A stretch of 64,000 bases of DNA from Prochilodus magdalenae (Eukaryota > Chordata > Actinopteri > Characiformes > Prochilodontidae). Every line of letters begins with the position of its first letter. Position 1 is the stretch's first letter. The notes under the pieces were generated by a model, which saw only the letters and a list, made by a program, of their open reading frames with translations, was not told the origin of the DNA and ran no database searches. Of this stretch, positions 10,909 to 22,370 are shown in pieces. The position numbers and the translations under genes were made by a program. The stretch covers positions 701,001 through 765,000 of the forward strand of contig JAMWET010003539.1 of assembly GCA_024036415.1 (NCBI GenBank). Direction: 5' to 3'.

Positions 10909-12050
10909 AAACCACTCCCAGGGCGGCCGGAATATGCAAATCAGCAGGTCGGGGCCATTTACAGCACATACGTTCTGCCCACTGTGGAAGACTGTAACGG
11001 TAATTATGTTTTGGAGATGGACAGCTGACCACCCAAACCTGTACTGAGGGATCTGGTGGGCTGGCAGGTTGGGCTTTCCATTAGTGTGCTATCCGTGACT
11101 TTCAAACATGCTTCATGATCAATACAAGGCTGTGTTAGTGACCTGACCAATCAGAGGCTACGTTTCTGACCTAACCAGTCAAAGGCTGACATGTCAACCA
11201 ATTGGAGGCTGTGTTGTAGAGCCTGACTTGTCAACCAATTGGAGGCTGTGTCACAGAACCTGACTTGTCAACCAATTGGAGGCTGTGTTGCAGAGCCTGA
11301 CTAGTCAATCGCAGAGCCTAACTAGTCAACCAATTGGAGGCTGTGCTTCAGAGCCTGACTTGTCAACCAATTGGAGGCTGTGTCGCAGAGCCTGACTTGT
11401 CAACCAATTGGAGGCTGTGTTGCAGAGCCTGACTAGTCAACCAATTGGAGGCTGTGTTGCAGAGAGTGACTTGTCAACCATTTGGAGGCTGTGCTGCAGA
11501 GCCTGACTTTTCAACCAATTGGAGGCTGTGTTGCAGAGCCTGACTAGTCAATCGCAGAGCCTAACTAGTCAACCAATTGGAGGCTGTGCTTCAGAACCTG
11601 ACTTGTCAACCAATTGGAGGCTGTGTTGCAGAACCTGACTTGTCAACCAATTGGAGGCTGTGTTGCAGAGCTTGACTAGTCAACCAATTGGAGGCTGTGT
11701 TGCAGAGCCTGACTTGTCAACCAACTGGAGGCTGTGTTGCAGAGCCTGACTTGTCAACCAATTGAAGGCTGTGTTCCTAACTTGATGACCAATCACACAG
11801 TGTTTCTGATTTTTCAAGTAATCAGAGGCTGTGGTGCTGACTCGTCGACCAATCAGAGACGGTGCTGCTAACTTGTCGACCAATCAAAGGCTGTGTGACT
11901 AAGAAAAGGCTGTATTCTTCACTGTTGACCAATCAGTGTCCTGTGGGGTGGGGTGATAGCTGATTCTCTATGGTGAAATGTAATGTTGACAACATGCCTG
12001 AAATATTGTAATCCACTGAGGACAAAGCTGAACAGAACACCCTATGTGAA
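10909..12050. repeat. 1,142-bp tandem duplication, copy 1
   Basis: The sequence from AAACCACTCCCAGGGCGGCC to CACCCTATGTGAA is followed directly by a second, nearly identical copy beginning at 12051. The offset is 1,142 bp, measured from ACCACTCC at 10911 and 12053. The unit holds a unique left part (to about 11130), a 37-bp minisatellite (11160-11900), and a unique right part ending with TGATAGCTGATTCTCTATGG. The high similarity suggests a recent duplication. Confidence 0.95.
11160..11900. repeat. 37-bp CCAAT-bearing minisatellite in copy 1
   Basis: About 18-20 units close to CCTGACTTGTCAACCAATTG followed by GAGGCTGTGTTGCAGAG. Nearly every unit has CCAATTGG, a perfect palindrome containing CCAAT on both strands. 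Units at both flanks carry GACCAATCAGAGGCTG, which matches the classical CCAAT-box consensus bound by NF-Y. The array is non-coding. Whether the motifs are bound is unknown. Confidence 0.9.
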
Positions 12051-13230
12051 AAACCACTCCCAGGGCGGCCGGAATATGCAAATCAGCAGGTCGGGGCCAT
12101 TTACAGCACATACGTTATGCCCACTGTGGAAGACTGTAACGGTAATTATGTTTTGGAGATGGACAGCTGACCACCCAAACCTGTACTGAGGGATCTGGTG
12201 GGCTGGCAGGTTGGGCTTTCCATTAGTGTGCTATCCGTGACTTTCAAACATGCTTCATGATCAATACAAGGCTGTGTTAGTGACCTGACCAATCAGAGGC
12301 TACGTTTCTGACCTAACCAGTCAAAGGCTGACATGTCAACCAATTGGAGGCTGTGTTGTAGAGCCTGACTTGTCAACCAATTGGAGGCTGTGTCACAGAA
12401 CCTGACTTGTCAACCAATTGGAGGCTGTGTTGCAGAGCCTGACTAGTCAATCGCAGAGCCTAACTAGTCAACCAATTGGAGGCTGTGCTTCAGAGCCTGA
12501 CTTGTCAACCAATTGGAGGCTGTGTCGCAGAGCCTGACTTGTCAACCAATTGGAGGCTGTGTTGCAGAGCCTGACTAGTCAACCATTTGGAGGCTGTGTT
12601 GCAGAGAGTGACTTGTCAACCATTTGGAGGCTGTGTTGCAGAGAGTGACTTGTCAACCATTTGGAGGCTGTGTTGCAAAGCCTGACTAGTCAATCGCAGA
12701 GCCTAACTAGTCAACCAATTGGAGGCTGTGCTTCAGAACCTGACTTGTCAACCAATTGGAGGCTGTGTTGCAGAGCTTGACTAGTCAACCAATTGGAGGC
12801 TGTGTTGCAGAGCTTGACTAGTCAACCAATTGGAGGCTGTGTTGCAGAGCCTGACTAGTCAACCATTTGGAGGCTGTGCTGCAGAGCCTGACTTGTCAAC
12901 CAATTGGAGGCTGTGTTGGAGAGCCTGACTTGTCAACCAATTGGAGGCTGTGTTCCTAACTTGATGACCAATCACACAGTGTTCCTGATTTTTCAAGTAA
13001 TCAGAGGCTGTGGTGCTGACTTGTCGACCAATCAGAGACTGTGCTGCTAACTTGTCGACCAATCAAAGGCTGTGTGACTAAGAAAAGGCTGTATTCTTCA
13101 CTGTTGACCAATCAGTGTCCTGTGGGTTGGGGTGATAGCTGATTCTCTATGGTGAAATGTAATGTTGACAACATGCCTGAAATACTGTAATCCACTGAGG
13201 TGAACAAAGCTGAACAGAACACCCTATGTG
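12051..13230. repeat. 1,142-bp tandem duplication, copy 2
   Basis: Second copy of the segment at 10909-12050. The left unique part differs at single bases (for example CGTTCTGCCC in copy 1, CGTTATGCCC here). The internal 37-bp array has a different number and order of units, so the copy is slightly longer. It ends at the AACACCCTATGTGAAAAA word, where the Tc1 relic at 13230 begins. The short AAA at the unit junction may have been the recombination point. Confidence 0.95.
12300..13080. repeat. 37-bp CCAAT-bearing minisatellite in copy 2
   Basis: Same unit as the array at 11160-11900. Here more units read AACCATTTGG (CCAAT palindrome broken), including consecutive identical GAGAGTGACTTGTCAACC units near 12600-12660, which shows local unit amplification after the 1,142-bp duplication. 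Confidence 0.9.
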
Positions 13231-13830
13231 AAAAAGTAATTGCCCCCCTTCCATACTAAGCCAAGTCTAGGAATCGGCAATCAAGAACTACTGGGGTCGA
13301 TTTCATCAACTCAACACATCCAGACCTTCTGAATCCAAACCGCATTGTGCAATGCTGAAGCAGCTAGGAGGTCTCAGAAACCTGCAGATGATGCCACGCT
13401 CTAAAGAGAGTCAAATACAGACAGGGAACAAAATCAGCGAAACCCACCAGCCTGGAAAGGGTTACCAAGCCAATAAACATCTAGATGACCCCCAAGACTG
13501 TAGAGTGATGAGTTGGACCATTTGGAAGACGTTGGTCCTGTTAGATCTGGCATAAAGCTAACCCCACATTCCACCATAAGAATACCATACCAACAGTGAA
13601 ACATGGTGGTGGTAGTGTGATGCTCTGAGGCTGCCTAGACCAGGGCAACTGGTCTTAATAGATTGGACCATGTTTGCTGCTCTCTATCAGAAGGTCCTGA
13701 AGGACAATGTCGTCCACCTGTCGGTTTACGATTTTGAGCTCGAGTGAAGCTGGGTCATGCACCGGGACAATGATTCGAACCACACAAGCAACTTCTGGTA
13801 CCCCAGGGTTTGCCCATTAGCTCACCGTAG
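13231..13830 (+). pseudogene. Tc1-like transposase relic (GTGAAAAAGTAATTGCCCCC family)
   Basis: The left end GTGAAAAAGTAATTGCCCCC is typical of a fish Tc1-type element. Further on are TCTGGCATAAAGCTAACCCC, GTGAAACATGGTGGTGGTAG (VKHGGG motif), CTCTCTATCAGAAGGTCCTG (ALYQKVL) and GGACAATGATTCGAACCACA (DND-S-N-HT, the region of the second catalytic aspartate). The frame is broken by stops and indels, and the C-terminal part is missing after about 13820. The element reads on the plus strand. A more decayed relative is at 14705-15245. Confidence 0.8.
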
Positions 13831-14704
13831 TCACATTATTTAAGAAAGGGGTTGGCTAAACCTAGACCTAAAGGGGTTCACGGAGAAGGAGGACAGTCTG
13901 GTTGTACAACGTGTAAAACACACCACAACAGAAGCGAGTTTTTTAAACCACTTGTTTATCATTTTTCTTCACTGCACATTTGCATATCACTGTGGATGCC
14001 ATCCAGGGTGGGCAGGCAGGTCATCAGCAGGGAGGACGGCAGCGGTGACTGTAAACAGTGGTGGGTCGGGGAAATTCGCTTGATGTTTGGAGAGCATCGA
14101 GTCCTATTTGATATTTGATGGACCCGCCAATCTCCAGGGCAAATAATCTTGGTGATGAAGGCCTGCGCTCCCTGCGTATTCGTTTGTTTGCAGTGAATTT
14201 TTTCGATCAGGTTTTTCTGTGTGTGTTTGTTTGTTTGCGGACGTTATTGACTTCAAACTATGTGCACATCTGGGCCCTTTCCGGCTGGACACTAATGCCA
14301 GATTCTTACATACACAAACATGTTTTGTCAGATCCGAGCAACCGAATGTGCCTTGAATGCAATTCTGATGTTCAGAACCTCAGAACTACGGCTGAGATTG
14401 AGACTGGGCAGCTCCTGGCTCAGGCTTTAACTCGGATCTCTCGGGAGAGCATAGAGGTAGTTAAGGGAACTCCACGGCACAGTGGTAGCGCCCCCTGCTG
14501 AGAGTTAAGCCTGTCTGCAGCTGGCCCTCGGGCTCCCTCTCTACAGTGAAGCGTGGGCCGGTGCAGTCAGGGCGGCTGCCGTGGCCTTTAACCGCAGCCA
14601 GCTCGCACAGCGGGCGCAAAATAAACACAAGTCCTGTCGCTCTCTCCCTCTCTCTCTTTCTCTCTCACTCTTTCTGCTCTTGCTCTTTCTATTTGTCTCT
14701 GGCT
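13831..14704. other. Spacer between two Tc1 relics
   Basis: No exon recognised. The sequence is mixed, with a TTTGTTTGTTTGC run near 14226-14238 and a CT-rich stretch at 14640-14700 that adjoins the second Tc1 copy. The frame at 14115-14501 has no recognisable domain. Confidence 0.45.
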
Positions 14705-15245
14705 TACGGTGCTGTGAAAAGGTATTGGCCCCTTAGATACTATACCAAGCAGCTGATCAAATTCAAAAGGGCTATTGGGGTCAATTTCCCTACCACACCC
14801 AGACATGATCACTGCCAGACCTGCAGATTCTAAACATCACTTAAATAGAACCTCTCTGGAAACGTGAAGCAGGTACAGGGCTACCTAGAAAACCCCTACA
14901 GCTTTTGGGATGGTGTCCTGTAGACTGATGAGTTGGAACGTTTTGGAGGACATGGCCCCAGTTACATCTGGCATTAAGCTAACACCACATTCCACCATAA
15001 GAACAGTGAAACATGGTGGTGGTAGTATGATGGCCTGGGCTGGTACTGCTTCTGCAGGACCTGGGCAACTCCTCATAATTAATGGAACCACATATCCTGC
15101 TCTCTATCAGAAAGTCCTGAAGGAGAATGCCCACTTGTTAGATTGTGACCGAACGGACAAGTGACTTGCGGTTTTAGTGTAGGACAATGAGCCATAGCAC
15201 ACCAAAGCAATTCCACCTCAGGGCTTGTGTTTTAGCTCATGGTTA
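14705..15245 (+). pseudogene. Tc1-like transposase relic, second copy
   Basis: It starts with GGTGCTGTGAAAAGGTATTG and carries the same landmarks as the copy at 13231: CTGTAGACTGATGAGTTGGA (degenerate W-x-DES motif), TACATCTGGCATTAAGCTAA, GTGAAACATGGTGGTGGTAG, ATTAATGGAACCACATATCC, CTCTCTATCAGAAAGTCCTG and AGGACAATGAGCCATAGCAC. A frame from 14910 to 15164 is partly in register (TVKHGGGSMMAW, ALYQKVLKENAHL) and then stops. It is truncated after the second catalytic region. Confidence 0.8.
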
Positions 15246-16440
15246 TCATATTACAATTATGCAGATAGCACTTCAGCCTGGCTACTGAACCAAGCATGCA
15301 GTTAGCATGTTAGCATTGGGCTAGTGTTTCAGTCACACTTTACCCTTCACTGTAAGTCAGTGGAACCAGGTGAACACAGGTATCAATCATAAGCGATGTG
15401 CTACTATGGTTGGTAGGTTTGGAAACCCACTTCAGTGTCCATGTTTGGCCACTCTCAGTCCCATTATTTACCTAGTACCCAGTGGACAATATTGAAAGAA
15501 CCCAGTCAAGCCTACCCAGTCAGTGTGACCAAAATGGGACCCATCCTGACCTCAACCAGTGTGGGGCCCAGTACAGCCAAGATGGTGCCCATGTTTAAGC
15601 TCCTTCCACTCCCATTCCTGACCCTAATGGACTTCCATAAGCATGGGATATGTGGAACTCATGGATAGAACTTTGAGGTGCCCAGTTGGGCTTCATGTTG
15701 AGGTATTTCTGGGAAGTCTCACTTTTTTTAGTCACCCTTTTATTATTACTCTAAACTCATAAAACTCTTCACATACCCAACCATATGACACAATTCCACC
15801 AAAAATAAACAACCTGAAAAGGAAACCAAATAATAGTAGGTTCTTCAACAGAATCCGTGATGACATCAGTGGGCTTGCAAGTTGTTGAGGAAGGAATCAT
15901 CTGGAATAACAGCACACTTGCACGTAATCTATGTGCTCCGACATCTTGGTACTGCTGTTTGCTACCGCTGTGCAGCGCCCTCTGTTGACGTTGACGCCAT
16001 ATCCTTTGACATTCCTTGGTTCCAATAAAAGCTGGTGCTAACACAGACTAGCTCCTTGGATTGCAACAAGGTTCTAAAAACCCTGAAAAGGACCAAGTTT
16101 AAGAACCAGGGTTCTTTTGGCCAACAAGGTTCTGCGAGTGAGCTCATCCATTAAGAAAGAGTTTGCTTTATCGTTTATATAGTGACACGGTAACATTAAA
16201 CAAGGCTCAGATTGTGGCTGGAGAAGCTAGTGCTAATGGGGACGTGCATGTAATTCCACTCCTAGGGTTTGGGTAAGGGTGGTAGTACCGGACTCATTGG
16301 GTTCTCTTGGTTAACAGGGGAAATACTGATTGTCTAACTAGGTTACCGTTTTCTATATTTTGTTTGGTGAACGCATCACATTTTATTCAGTGTTCATTTC
16401 AGTCCTACCTTTACACATCTCTCACAATCCCCACTGATGG
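15246..16440. other. Spacer with minor repeats
   Basis: 15290-15330 is TTAGCATG-type. 15480-15610 has loosely repeated ACCCAGT/GGGACCCAT words. 16040-16140 has repeated AAGGTTCT/GGGTTCTTTT words related to those in the inverted repeat at 56004. No gene is recognised. A 91-residue minus-strand frame here has no known domain. Confidence 0.45.
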
Positions 16441-17130
16441 TAGAGGCATTCTGATTTAATTAGCTTCTGGTCTTCAGGTAACGATGCTGTGTTATTCCTA
16501 GACGTGGGCGTCGATCGTTACGTCTCCTGTTCTATGTTTTGGTGAGGACACTCCTTTGAAAGCGATTTTTAATCTCAGAGAGACTTTCGAAATAAACACC
16601 CCTCCCCCCGCCAAGCCCTCTCTAAGGGAGTGGACGGTGATCATGGCAGTGTTTGTTGGCTCCCATGCTAATCTGCACAGCATTAATAATTGATTAGGCC
16701 CTGTAAGCTGCAGAACTGGAGCGTCCCCTCTTTCCTCCTTTCTTCCCGGTCCTTTCACCGATGCTCCTTTCTCAGCCAACGCCACAAAACACTGTGGTAA
16801 ATTTGCAAAGAATTAGCTGACGCATGGGGGAAATTTCATTATTATTATTACTATTATTTTTCTTTTCTAAGGGAGGAAAATAAAGGGCTTTCTGAAAACC
16901 ACCCCGTGTGGTAAACAACAATGTTTCTGTTGTACATCTGAAGAAATGTCACCGGATCCTCTGAATTACGAGGTTGTTATGGAATCAAAACGCGACCGCC
17001 GCTACGTGCAAGCCAAGACTGCTGCAGAGCTGACTTCATAAGACTGGCAGCCTCGCCAAAACACCCCACACAAACCAGCGAGCTTTGTCAAGGGTGCTAA
17101 TTAACATGCGTTGGCAGTTCTGGACTACAG
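16441..17130. other. Single-copy stretch, possible conserved non-coding element
   Basis: The run contains TGATTTAATTAGCTTCTGGT, CCCATGCTAATCTGCACAGC and ATTAATAATTGATTAGGCCC. These TAAT-rich words lie in balanced sequence without tandem repeats, unlike the surrounding transposon debris. This is the texture of vertebrate conserved non-coding DNA, but I have no alignment to prove it. Confidence 0.3.
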
Positions 17131-18527
17131 TCTGAGTAGGTGCTACTGGTATATAATAGAACTCAACTCGAGTCCTTCTACTTGATTTACACCTCTAGGG
17201 TGGTGTCGTATATCAGTGTTTGTGTATATAAGTTCAAAAATCCTATATATGTTTTTCTACCAAAAGCCTAGCCACTTGTTCATCAGGGGTATATACCTAT
17301 AGGTTAAAGGTCAAATACCTTTAGGCTATTATCGATTAGGAGAGTTGAAAATCTGGAGAAGAAACACCAACATACGTAGTTCCTAGGCTACACCCTTTGT
17401 GTATAATCTTTAAGGTGGGGGTGAACCGGGCTATAAAAACTGGGTATCCAGAAACTGTTTTTGGATAAGAGCTGAGACGTAACAGCGATCGCCTGGAAAC
17501 CAACAACTCAGTTCCTTAACCTGGTCTCCAGGCTCTCCCTTCGGTCCAACTTACTCCTGCACCACATTGCAAAACCTTATGATGTCTATATTGGTCAACG
17601 CCCAAGCAACTGCCCAATCAGGAGATTGGAGAATGTAGTTTCAAGAACGTGAGGCAACGGCTGCTAGTCCTCTGTGAGATAATGCACTTAGTCGCCGTCC
17701 CATAGGAATCCACTAGCCTTGACGTCCAGCCTGGCTCAGGTCACTAAGACGGAGATGGTGAAAAAAGCCAAAGCCAACAAACCATAAGAACCGCTGTGGG
17801 ATAACTGAATCTGATCACCAATGGTCTTGGTTAACACTGTCTCTGGAGGGCACTGTGAGCGCTGGAGTTTGCAGCATTCCCATTTGGAGCATTCCCTACC
17901 ACTTTGCTTCCAAGTGGAATGTGTCATATGCATGCACTCTATACTTGGCTTATGTAAATATCCAGGGGTTCCAATTCCAAAAAAAACATTTCTGATTTCT
18001 TTCCCAAAAATTCCATTTTTTTCAGCCATCTTGATTCCACCCATCACCGACGCCTCTGCTGAGTGCACAGCAAAGAACCTGGTGGCCTCTATTGGACTGG
18101 AAAGGTAATGGATTGTGTTATTCTAGTACCAAAGGGTTCCATCCATATGTACAATTTATGATGGCCTTGCAAAGTATCGCAATACCTTCCTGTATCGAAC
18201 TTTCCCCTACCCTTAGCAATTTTCCCAAATTTCCTCCAACTGGGGAGCTGAAGAATTGTGAAATGGACGTTTAGATGAAGGCCGCCACGCTTCCAAACAA
18301 CAACAACACCACCACCACTTGGTGTGGTTAGCTGGCAAATGGAGCAAAAAAACAAAAACAAAGACATGGCACTAGATAAGCTTTCCCTGACACAATTCCG
18401 ATGAGGATTCCCTGTAGACTGGGATTTTAGCCACTGCTGACCCGTATGACCGTACACTTCCATACACTGGTCTTTGGCATGCCCAACTGCAGTCACTCCT
18501 CTCATTAACATCTGCTCTGGAGCCTTT
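17131..18527. other. Spacer, no gene recognised
   Basis: Mixed sequence with AT-rich parts near 17150-17450. Frames of 95-148 residues on either strand show no domain, no splice-site-bounded pattern and no codon regularity that I would trust. Confidence 0.45.
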
Positions 18528-18530
18528 TCC

Positions 18531-18643
18531 CACACATGGAACGAGACATTCCCTGCACCGTAGCACCTCTTCCCAATCTATGGATCCCCACAGGGATTTC
18601 TAGCCCCATCATCCTCGTGCAGCAGCGCCATCAGCTGGAGCCT
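18531..18643 (+). repeat. Short interspersed element, copy 2 of 3
   Basis: Matches 358-478 and 63409-63530. It begins at CACACATGGAACGAGACATT and ends near CAGCGCCATCAGCTGGAGCC. It lacks the GTCACTCACAC word between GGATCC and CACAGGGATTT, a small deletion relative to the other two copies. Confidence 0.7.
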
Positions 18644-19684
18644 CATTTCCCAGCTTGTATTTACTGGGACGGTCGTAGAGATCCTCTTTTCCTCCACTTC
18701 ACCAGTCTGTTACTCCTCTTCCGCTTTTAAACGGAATGGCAGAGTGGTGTAACATGTCAAAAATAAAAATGGGGCGTCCGTCAAAAATGCCGCATCATAC
18801 CACGCCGGGCTTTCCCGCACACAGCTGGTGTAGATAGCTTTACGGAGTGAAATGGAAAGGTTCTGGTTTTGATGTTGCGGTGCGCTCGCGGTGCTTGCTG
18901 TTAGAACACGGTGTTACTTTCATTACCCTGCTTGTACCATGTGTGTGACATTAGTCGTATTTTGTCTGCCTTGTTAATCAGACCGTCTAGTGACATTCGG
19001 CGGGGAACGTACAAGACAAAACATATTGGATTTTGTTTACCACAGTGTGAAAAAACAACCCAGAATTCCTTATATGGGCCCCAACCTACAGGCCAACCTC
19101 AGAGGCCTACTGTGGGCCTTCAGTTTCCACACCAGAATAAGAATCACTGGGCAAGCCTTCTAACGATCCATTCATCTGCCATGTTTACATGTGACAACCT
19201 TCGTGTCAGGCTCCCCGGAGCCACCACTGCTGTGGTAGGAGAGACGCTTCCATTGGAAATGGGGTGTGTGGTAGTGACTGGGTTTATGAGTCTATCGTCA
19301 ACCCAGAGAGCAATGCTGGAGGTGACCAGCTTGCTCCGCCTCTGTTCAGTTGTGCTAACCAGGTGTTCTCTCCTCTAGTGCTGTATTCAGGAAAAGAGCC
19401 TTCACTGAAAGCACTATGTCTCCTGTGGGTATCAGAAGTGGGATAGCGCCCTCCAGTGGCCTGGAGAGGAATGGGGCTTGGCATAGTAGACTGCAGCGGA
19501 AGAAGGAGCGCTGCGAGGCTCATTAGTGGCGACCAGCCAGACAACCAGAGATGGAGGCAAGGTCACCAGGGGGCCAGCCAGGTGCAAGTGCCTGCTGGCG
19601 GGGCAGCACGGTGGCAGTTACCCCGGTGTATTCAGTAGCACTTAGCGGAGGTTCTCCCCAATGATATGACAAAGTCTTCCCTTA
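18644..19684. other. Spacer, no gene recognised
   Basis: Balanced sequence. The 155-residue plus-strand frame at 18911-19378 shows no recognisable domain. Near 19599 the word GGGGCAGCACGGTGGCAG resembles a phrase common in fish repeats, but the copy is too short to classify. Confidence 0.4.
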
Positions 19685-19920
19685 AATATATATCTGAGTG
19701 TTGTCACACGTCCAGAAGGCCTTGTGTCCCTCCACCTCCACCTCCACCCCTACCACACCATCTGCAGGAACTGTGTGAGGATGTTCAAGCTGCATGGGAT
19801 GGATTATCACAGGACACCATTAGGAACCTCTACAGCTCCATACCGAGACGTCTGGCGTGTTGGGTTAGCAAACTTCTGTATGTGTAGCTCAATAAATATT
19901 GATCATATCAGTCTAAATTC
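19685..19920 (+). mobile_element. Internally deleted Tc1-like element, copy A (3' part)
   Basis: This is the C-terminal end of a Tc1-type transposase: the conserved words LSQDTIRNLYSSIPRRL and ACWVSK, followed by the terminal AGCTCAATAAATATTGATCA. Upstream, TCCAGAAGGCCTTGTGTCCC joins a CCACCTCCACC run directly to CACCATCTGCAGGAACTGTG. That is the same deletion junction seen in copies C, D, E and F. The 5' part is missing. Confidence 0.8.
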
Positions 19921-20310
19921 ATCAAAATTAAAAAAAAAAATTCTCCTTCGATTGGCTAACATTCCTAAACAGTCCATTTCCCATGATAAACAGATGGATG
20001 ACTGCCGCTCACACTTGTTCTTTTCAGGGAAATGGGGAATGTGTATAACAGCCCGGAAATACCTGCACACCTGTCTCACCACACCTTCTGTTGCTCGGCA
20101 CAGCGGAACTCTGCCACAGTGTGGCTGTTCGGATCTAGCATTGAGGTAACGGGGATGCTGCTATGCAGTGGTCTGCAGAGATCCCCCGGTGCAGAGTGAC
20201 TAGAGTGGCCTCTATATGGGGCACGAGATGGCCGTCATAGGAGCCCTTCAGAGTTCTCTCTATGGGCCCATTGCACCAAAGCACTGCAGTGTCCATTACT
20301 CATATATGTC
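19921..20310. other. Spacer
   Basis: AT-rich start with a poly-A run near 19930, then balanced single-copy-like sequence. Nothing supported. Confidence 0.4.

Positions 20311-20349
<39 letters not shown>
20311..20349. repeat. (CA)n microsatellite
   Basis: An uninterrupted CA dinucleotide run of about 38 bases. Likely polymorphic in length. Confidence 0.95.
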
Positions 20350-20351
<2 letters not shown>

Positions 20352-20469
20352 CAAAGCCGCACCGCTATGCTGACTAGGGCAGCGATTCCACTGCATCACT
20401 TTTGCAGTGTTATAATACATTATAACTAGACATAACCATAGTAATATCAAACTCATCTTCTGAAAGTGG

Positions 20470-21130
20470 AGGCGTGGCTTAAGCATGACTGAAGCTTAGC
20501 TCTGATAACATGCTGCTCCATCCCTGACTACTGAACCTGGTTTGACTTGAGGTCAAGTAGTGGTGTACCTGGAACGGCCACAAGGACGGATCTAGAATGT
20601 CCAAAGAGGTGAAGCATGACTATGATAAAGCTTAGCTCTGATAATAAGCTATTAGCATGTCAGTGCTAAGCTAAACGTTGGTGCAGCTGCCCATTCCATG
20701 TTAGACATATGCTATTAGCATGTTAGTGCTAAGCTAAACGTTGGTGCAGCTGCCCATTCCATGTTAGACATATGCTATTAGCATGTTAGTGCTAAGCTAA
20801 ACGTTGGTGCAGCTGCCCATTCCATGTTAGACATATGCTATTAGCATGTTAGCACTAAGCTAAAATCAGGTGCACCAGGTTAAACACAGACTCCGGCTAC
20901 TGTTGTCCATTCCTAGCTATTGAAAACTGGTTAGACTTGTAGTCAAGTATTGACGTATCTAGAAGAGGCCAAAGGTGAAGTGGTGAAGCATGACTACAAT
21001 GGAAGTTCTCAGATAATATGCTAATAGTATTTTAGCGCTAAGCTAAAAGCTGGTGCACCAGGGTAAACACAGGCTACGGTCAATGTTTTCCATTAGTAGG
21101 TAATGAAGGCTGGCGAGACTTGTGGTAGAC
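20470..21130. repeat. GCTAAGCTAAA-type repeats with a 63-bp tandem
   Basis: Three successive units starting at 20648, 20711 and 20774, with a partial fourth at 20837, have an exact 63-bp period (GCTATTAGCATGTTAGTGCT, then AAGCTAAACGTTGGTGCAGC). Around them are diverged relatives of the unit at 22371-23065 (GCTAAGCTAAAAGCTGGTGC, ACCAGG, AAACACAGGCTAC). No coding content. Confidence 0.85.
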
Positions 21131-21279
21131 TTTCAGGTAGTGATGTGTCCAGGAGGTCCAGAGTGACCTTATTCTCACCCAGTGGAAATCAAAACGTGGT
21201 TGATTCCACCGTTACGTCCTGATTAGCGTTATGGCTAATCCCAACCTGCAAAGCCCTTATTACAGCTCCTGAGTGTCTA
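21131..21279. other. Spacer
   Basis: Short stretch between the GCTAAGCTAAA repeats and the Tc1-like relic. Nothing supported. Confidence 0.4.
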
Positions 21280-21660
21280 ACCAATCAGAGAGCTCTCCTG
21301 GCTGTATCTACCTAAATACAGAGAGTTCAGTATTTCCAGCTTCTGTCATGATCCAAGTGATCCCAAACACATTCAGCGATGTTAAGGTTCTAGACTCTGG
21401 GGTGGTCTGTCCATTGAACACCAAAAGAACACCAGCAGCTTCTTTGTTGGATGCATGTGCCTCCTTTTCTCAGTGAGGAGCTTCTGAAACAGCTACACAT
21501 CCTTTCAGACCTCCATAGCGTTGCAGTGTCTTCTCAGAGTGAAAGAAAGATGGACACGGATGTTCTCAGATCTGAAGCAAAAGTGGAGCTTGAGGTTCTC
21601 CTCTCTCTCAGAGATGAAAAAGTGTTGTTGGGTCTACCAGGTCTTCCAGGTGGTTGTTAG
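21280..21660 (-). pseudogene. Tc1-like transposase relic, LNIAECVWDHLD type, copy 1
   Basis: On the minus strand, at about 21340-21415, the words PPQSLE and (after a one-base slip) LNIAECVWDHLDHD appear. These correspond to the PPQSPDLNPIE-x-x-WD-x-LD block that holds the third catalytic residue of Tc1 transposases. The remainder (about 21430-21660) is highly decayed but recurs in the same order at 43575-44035, 47085-47280 and 51845-52115 (CTCAGTGAGGAGCTTCT, TTTCAGACCTCCATAGCGTT on this strand). Plus-strand frames here are antisense artefacts. Confidence 0.65.
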
Positions 21661-22370
21661 GAGTCCCATGTTTCCCACCTCACTTCTGAACTATGGTTAG
21701 TAACTCCTTCTCCATTGTGTGTAATGACATTATAGGTGGTCTCCGACTATTGCACAGAGCTGCACACGTGCCGAGACACACTCCGATGTGCGCGTGCTCA
21801 TATGCAGATGCTCAGTACTGCAGTGTTATAAATTCATTATGAAGCAATCGACCGTACGCAGCCGCGGCAGCACAAACACATTTACCACCCCCCATAAACA
21901 CAGAGGCAACAACAACAACAGCCGCAGCAACAGGACATGCGCATGTAGGACGCTCCACGATTTGGCTGAGGTGCGTGAGCGAGCACCGGGGAAGTCATGG
22001 GTCATTAAAAAGCAGAGGTGCTGGCAGGAGATGGAAGGAGAGAAGGAAAGAGGGGGGGAGGGTCTACAGCAGTGTGTAGGGAGGGTGTTGATGGGAATTT
22101 AGCAAAAATTAGCCAGGCAATGGGTGACTGACCACTTTGCCATTACAGGGGATCAAGGCTCAAGGCCTGAAGCAAGAGGCTGGCGTCCATTAGGCCTGGA
22201 CAAGGGAGGCAGTCAACTCTGATCATCTAATAATGTAATTATCCCACTGATAGCCCACTCGCACGGGGGTGGGCACGTTCCACAAAATGGTGACTGTGCC
22301 TCAAGATAAGTAATATCTAGGGCTGCAAGTAACAATCATTTTATGAACAATTCATCTATTGACTATGACT
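21661..22370. other. Spacer, no gene recognised
   Basis: It includes a purine-rich tract near 22030-22070 and otherwise mixed sequence. The 104-residue plus-strand frame is not recognisable. Confidence 0.45.

Noticed and set aside
19684..19764. Proline-rich coding exon (PPPPPPP run)
   Set aside because: It is the CCACCTCCACC expansion at the deletion junction of the Tc1 family, not a host exon.
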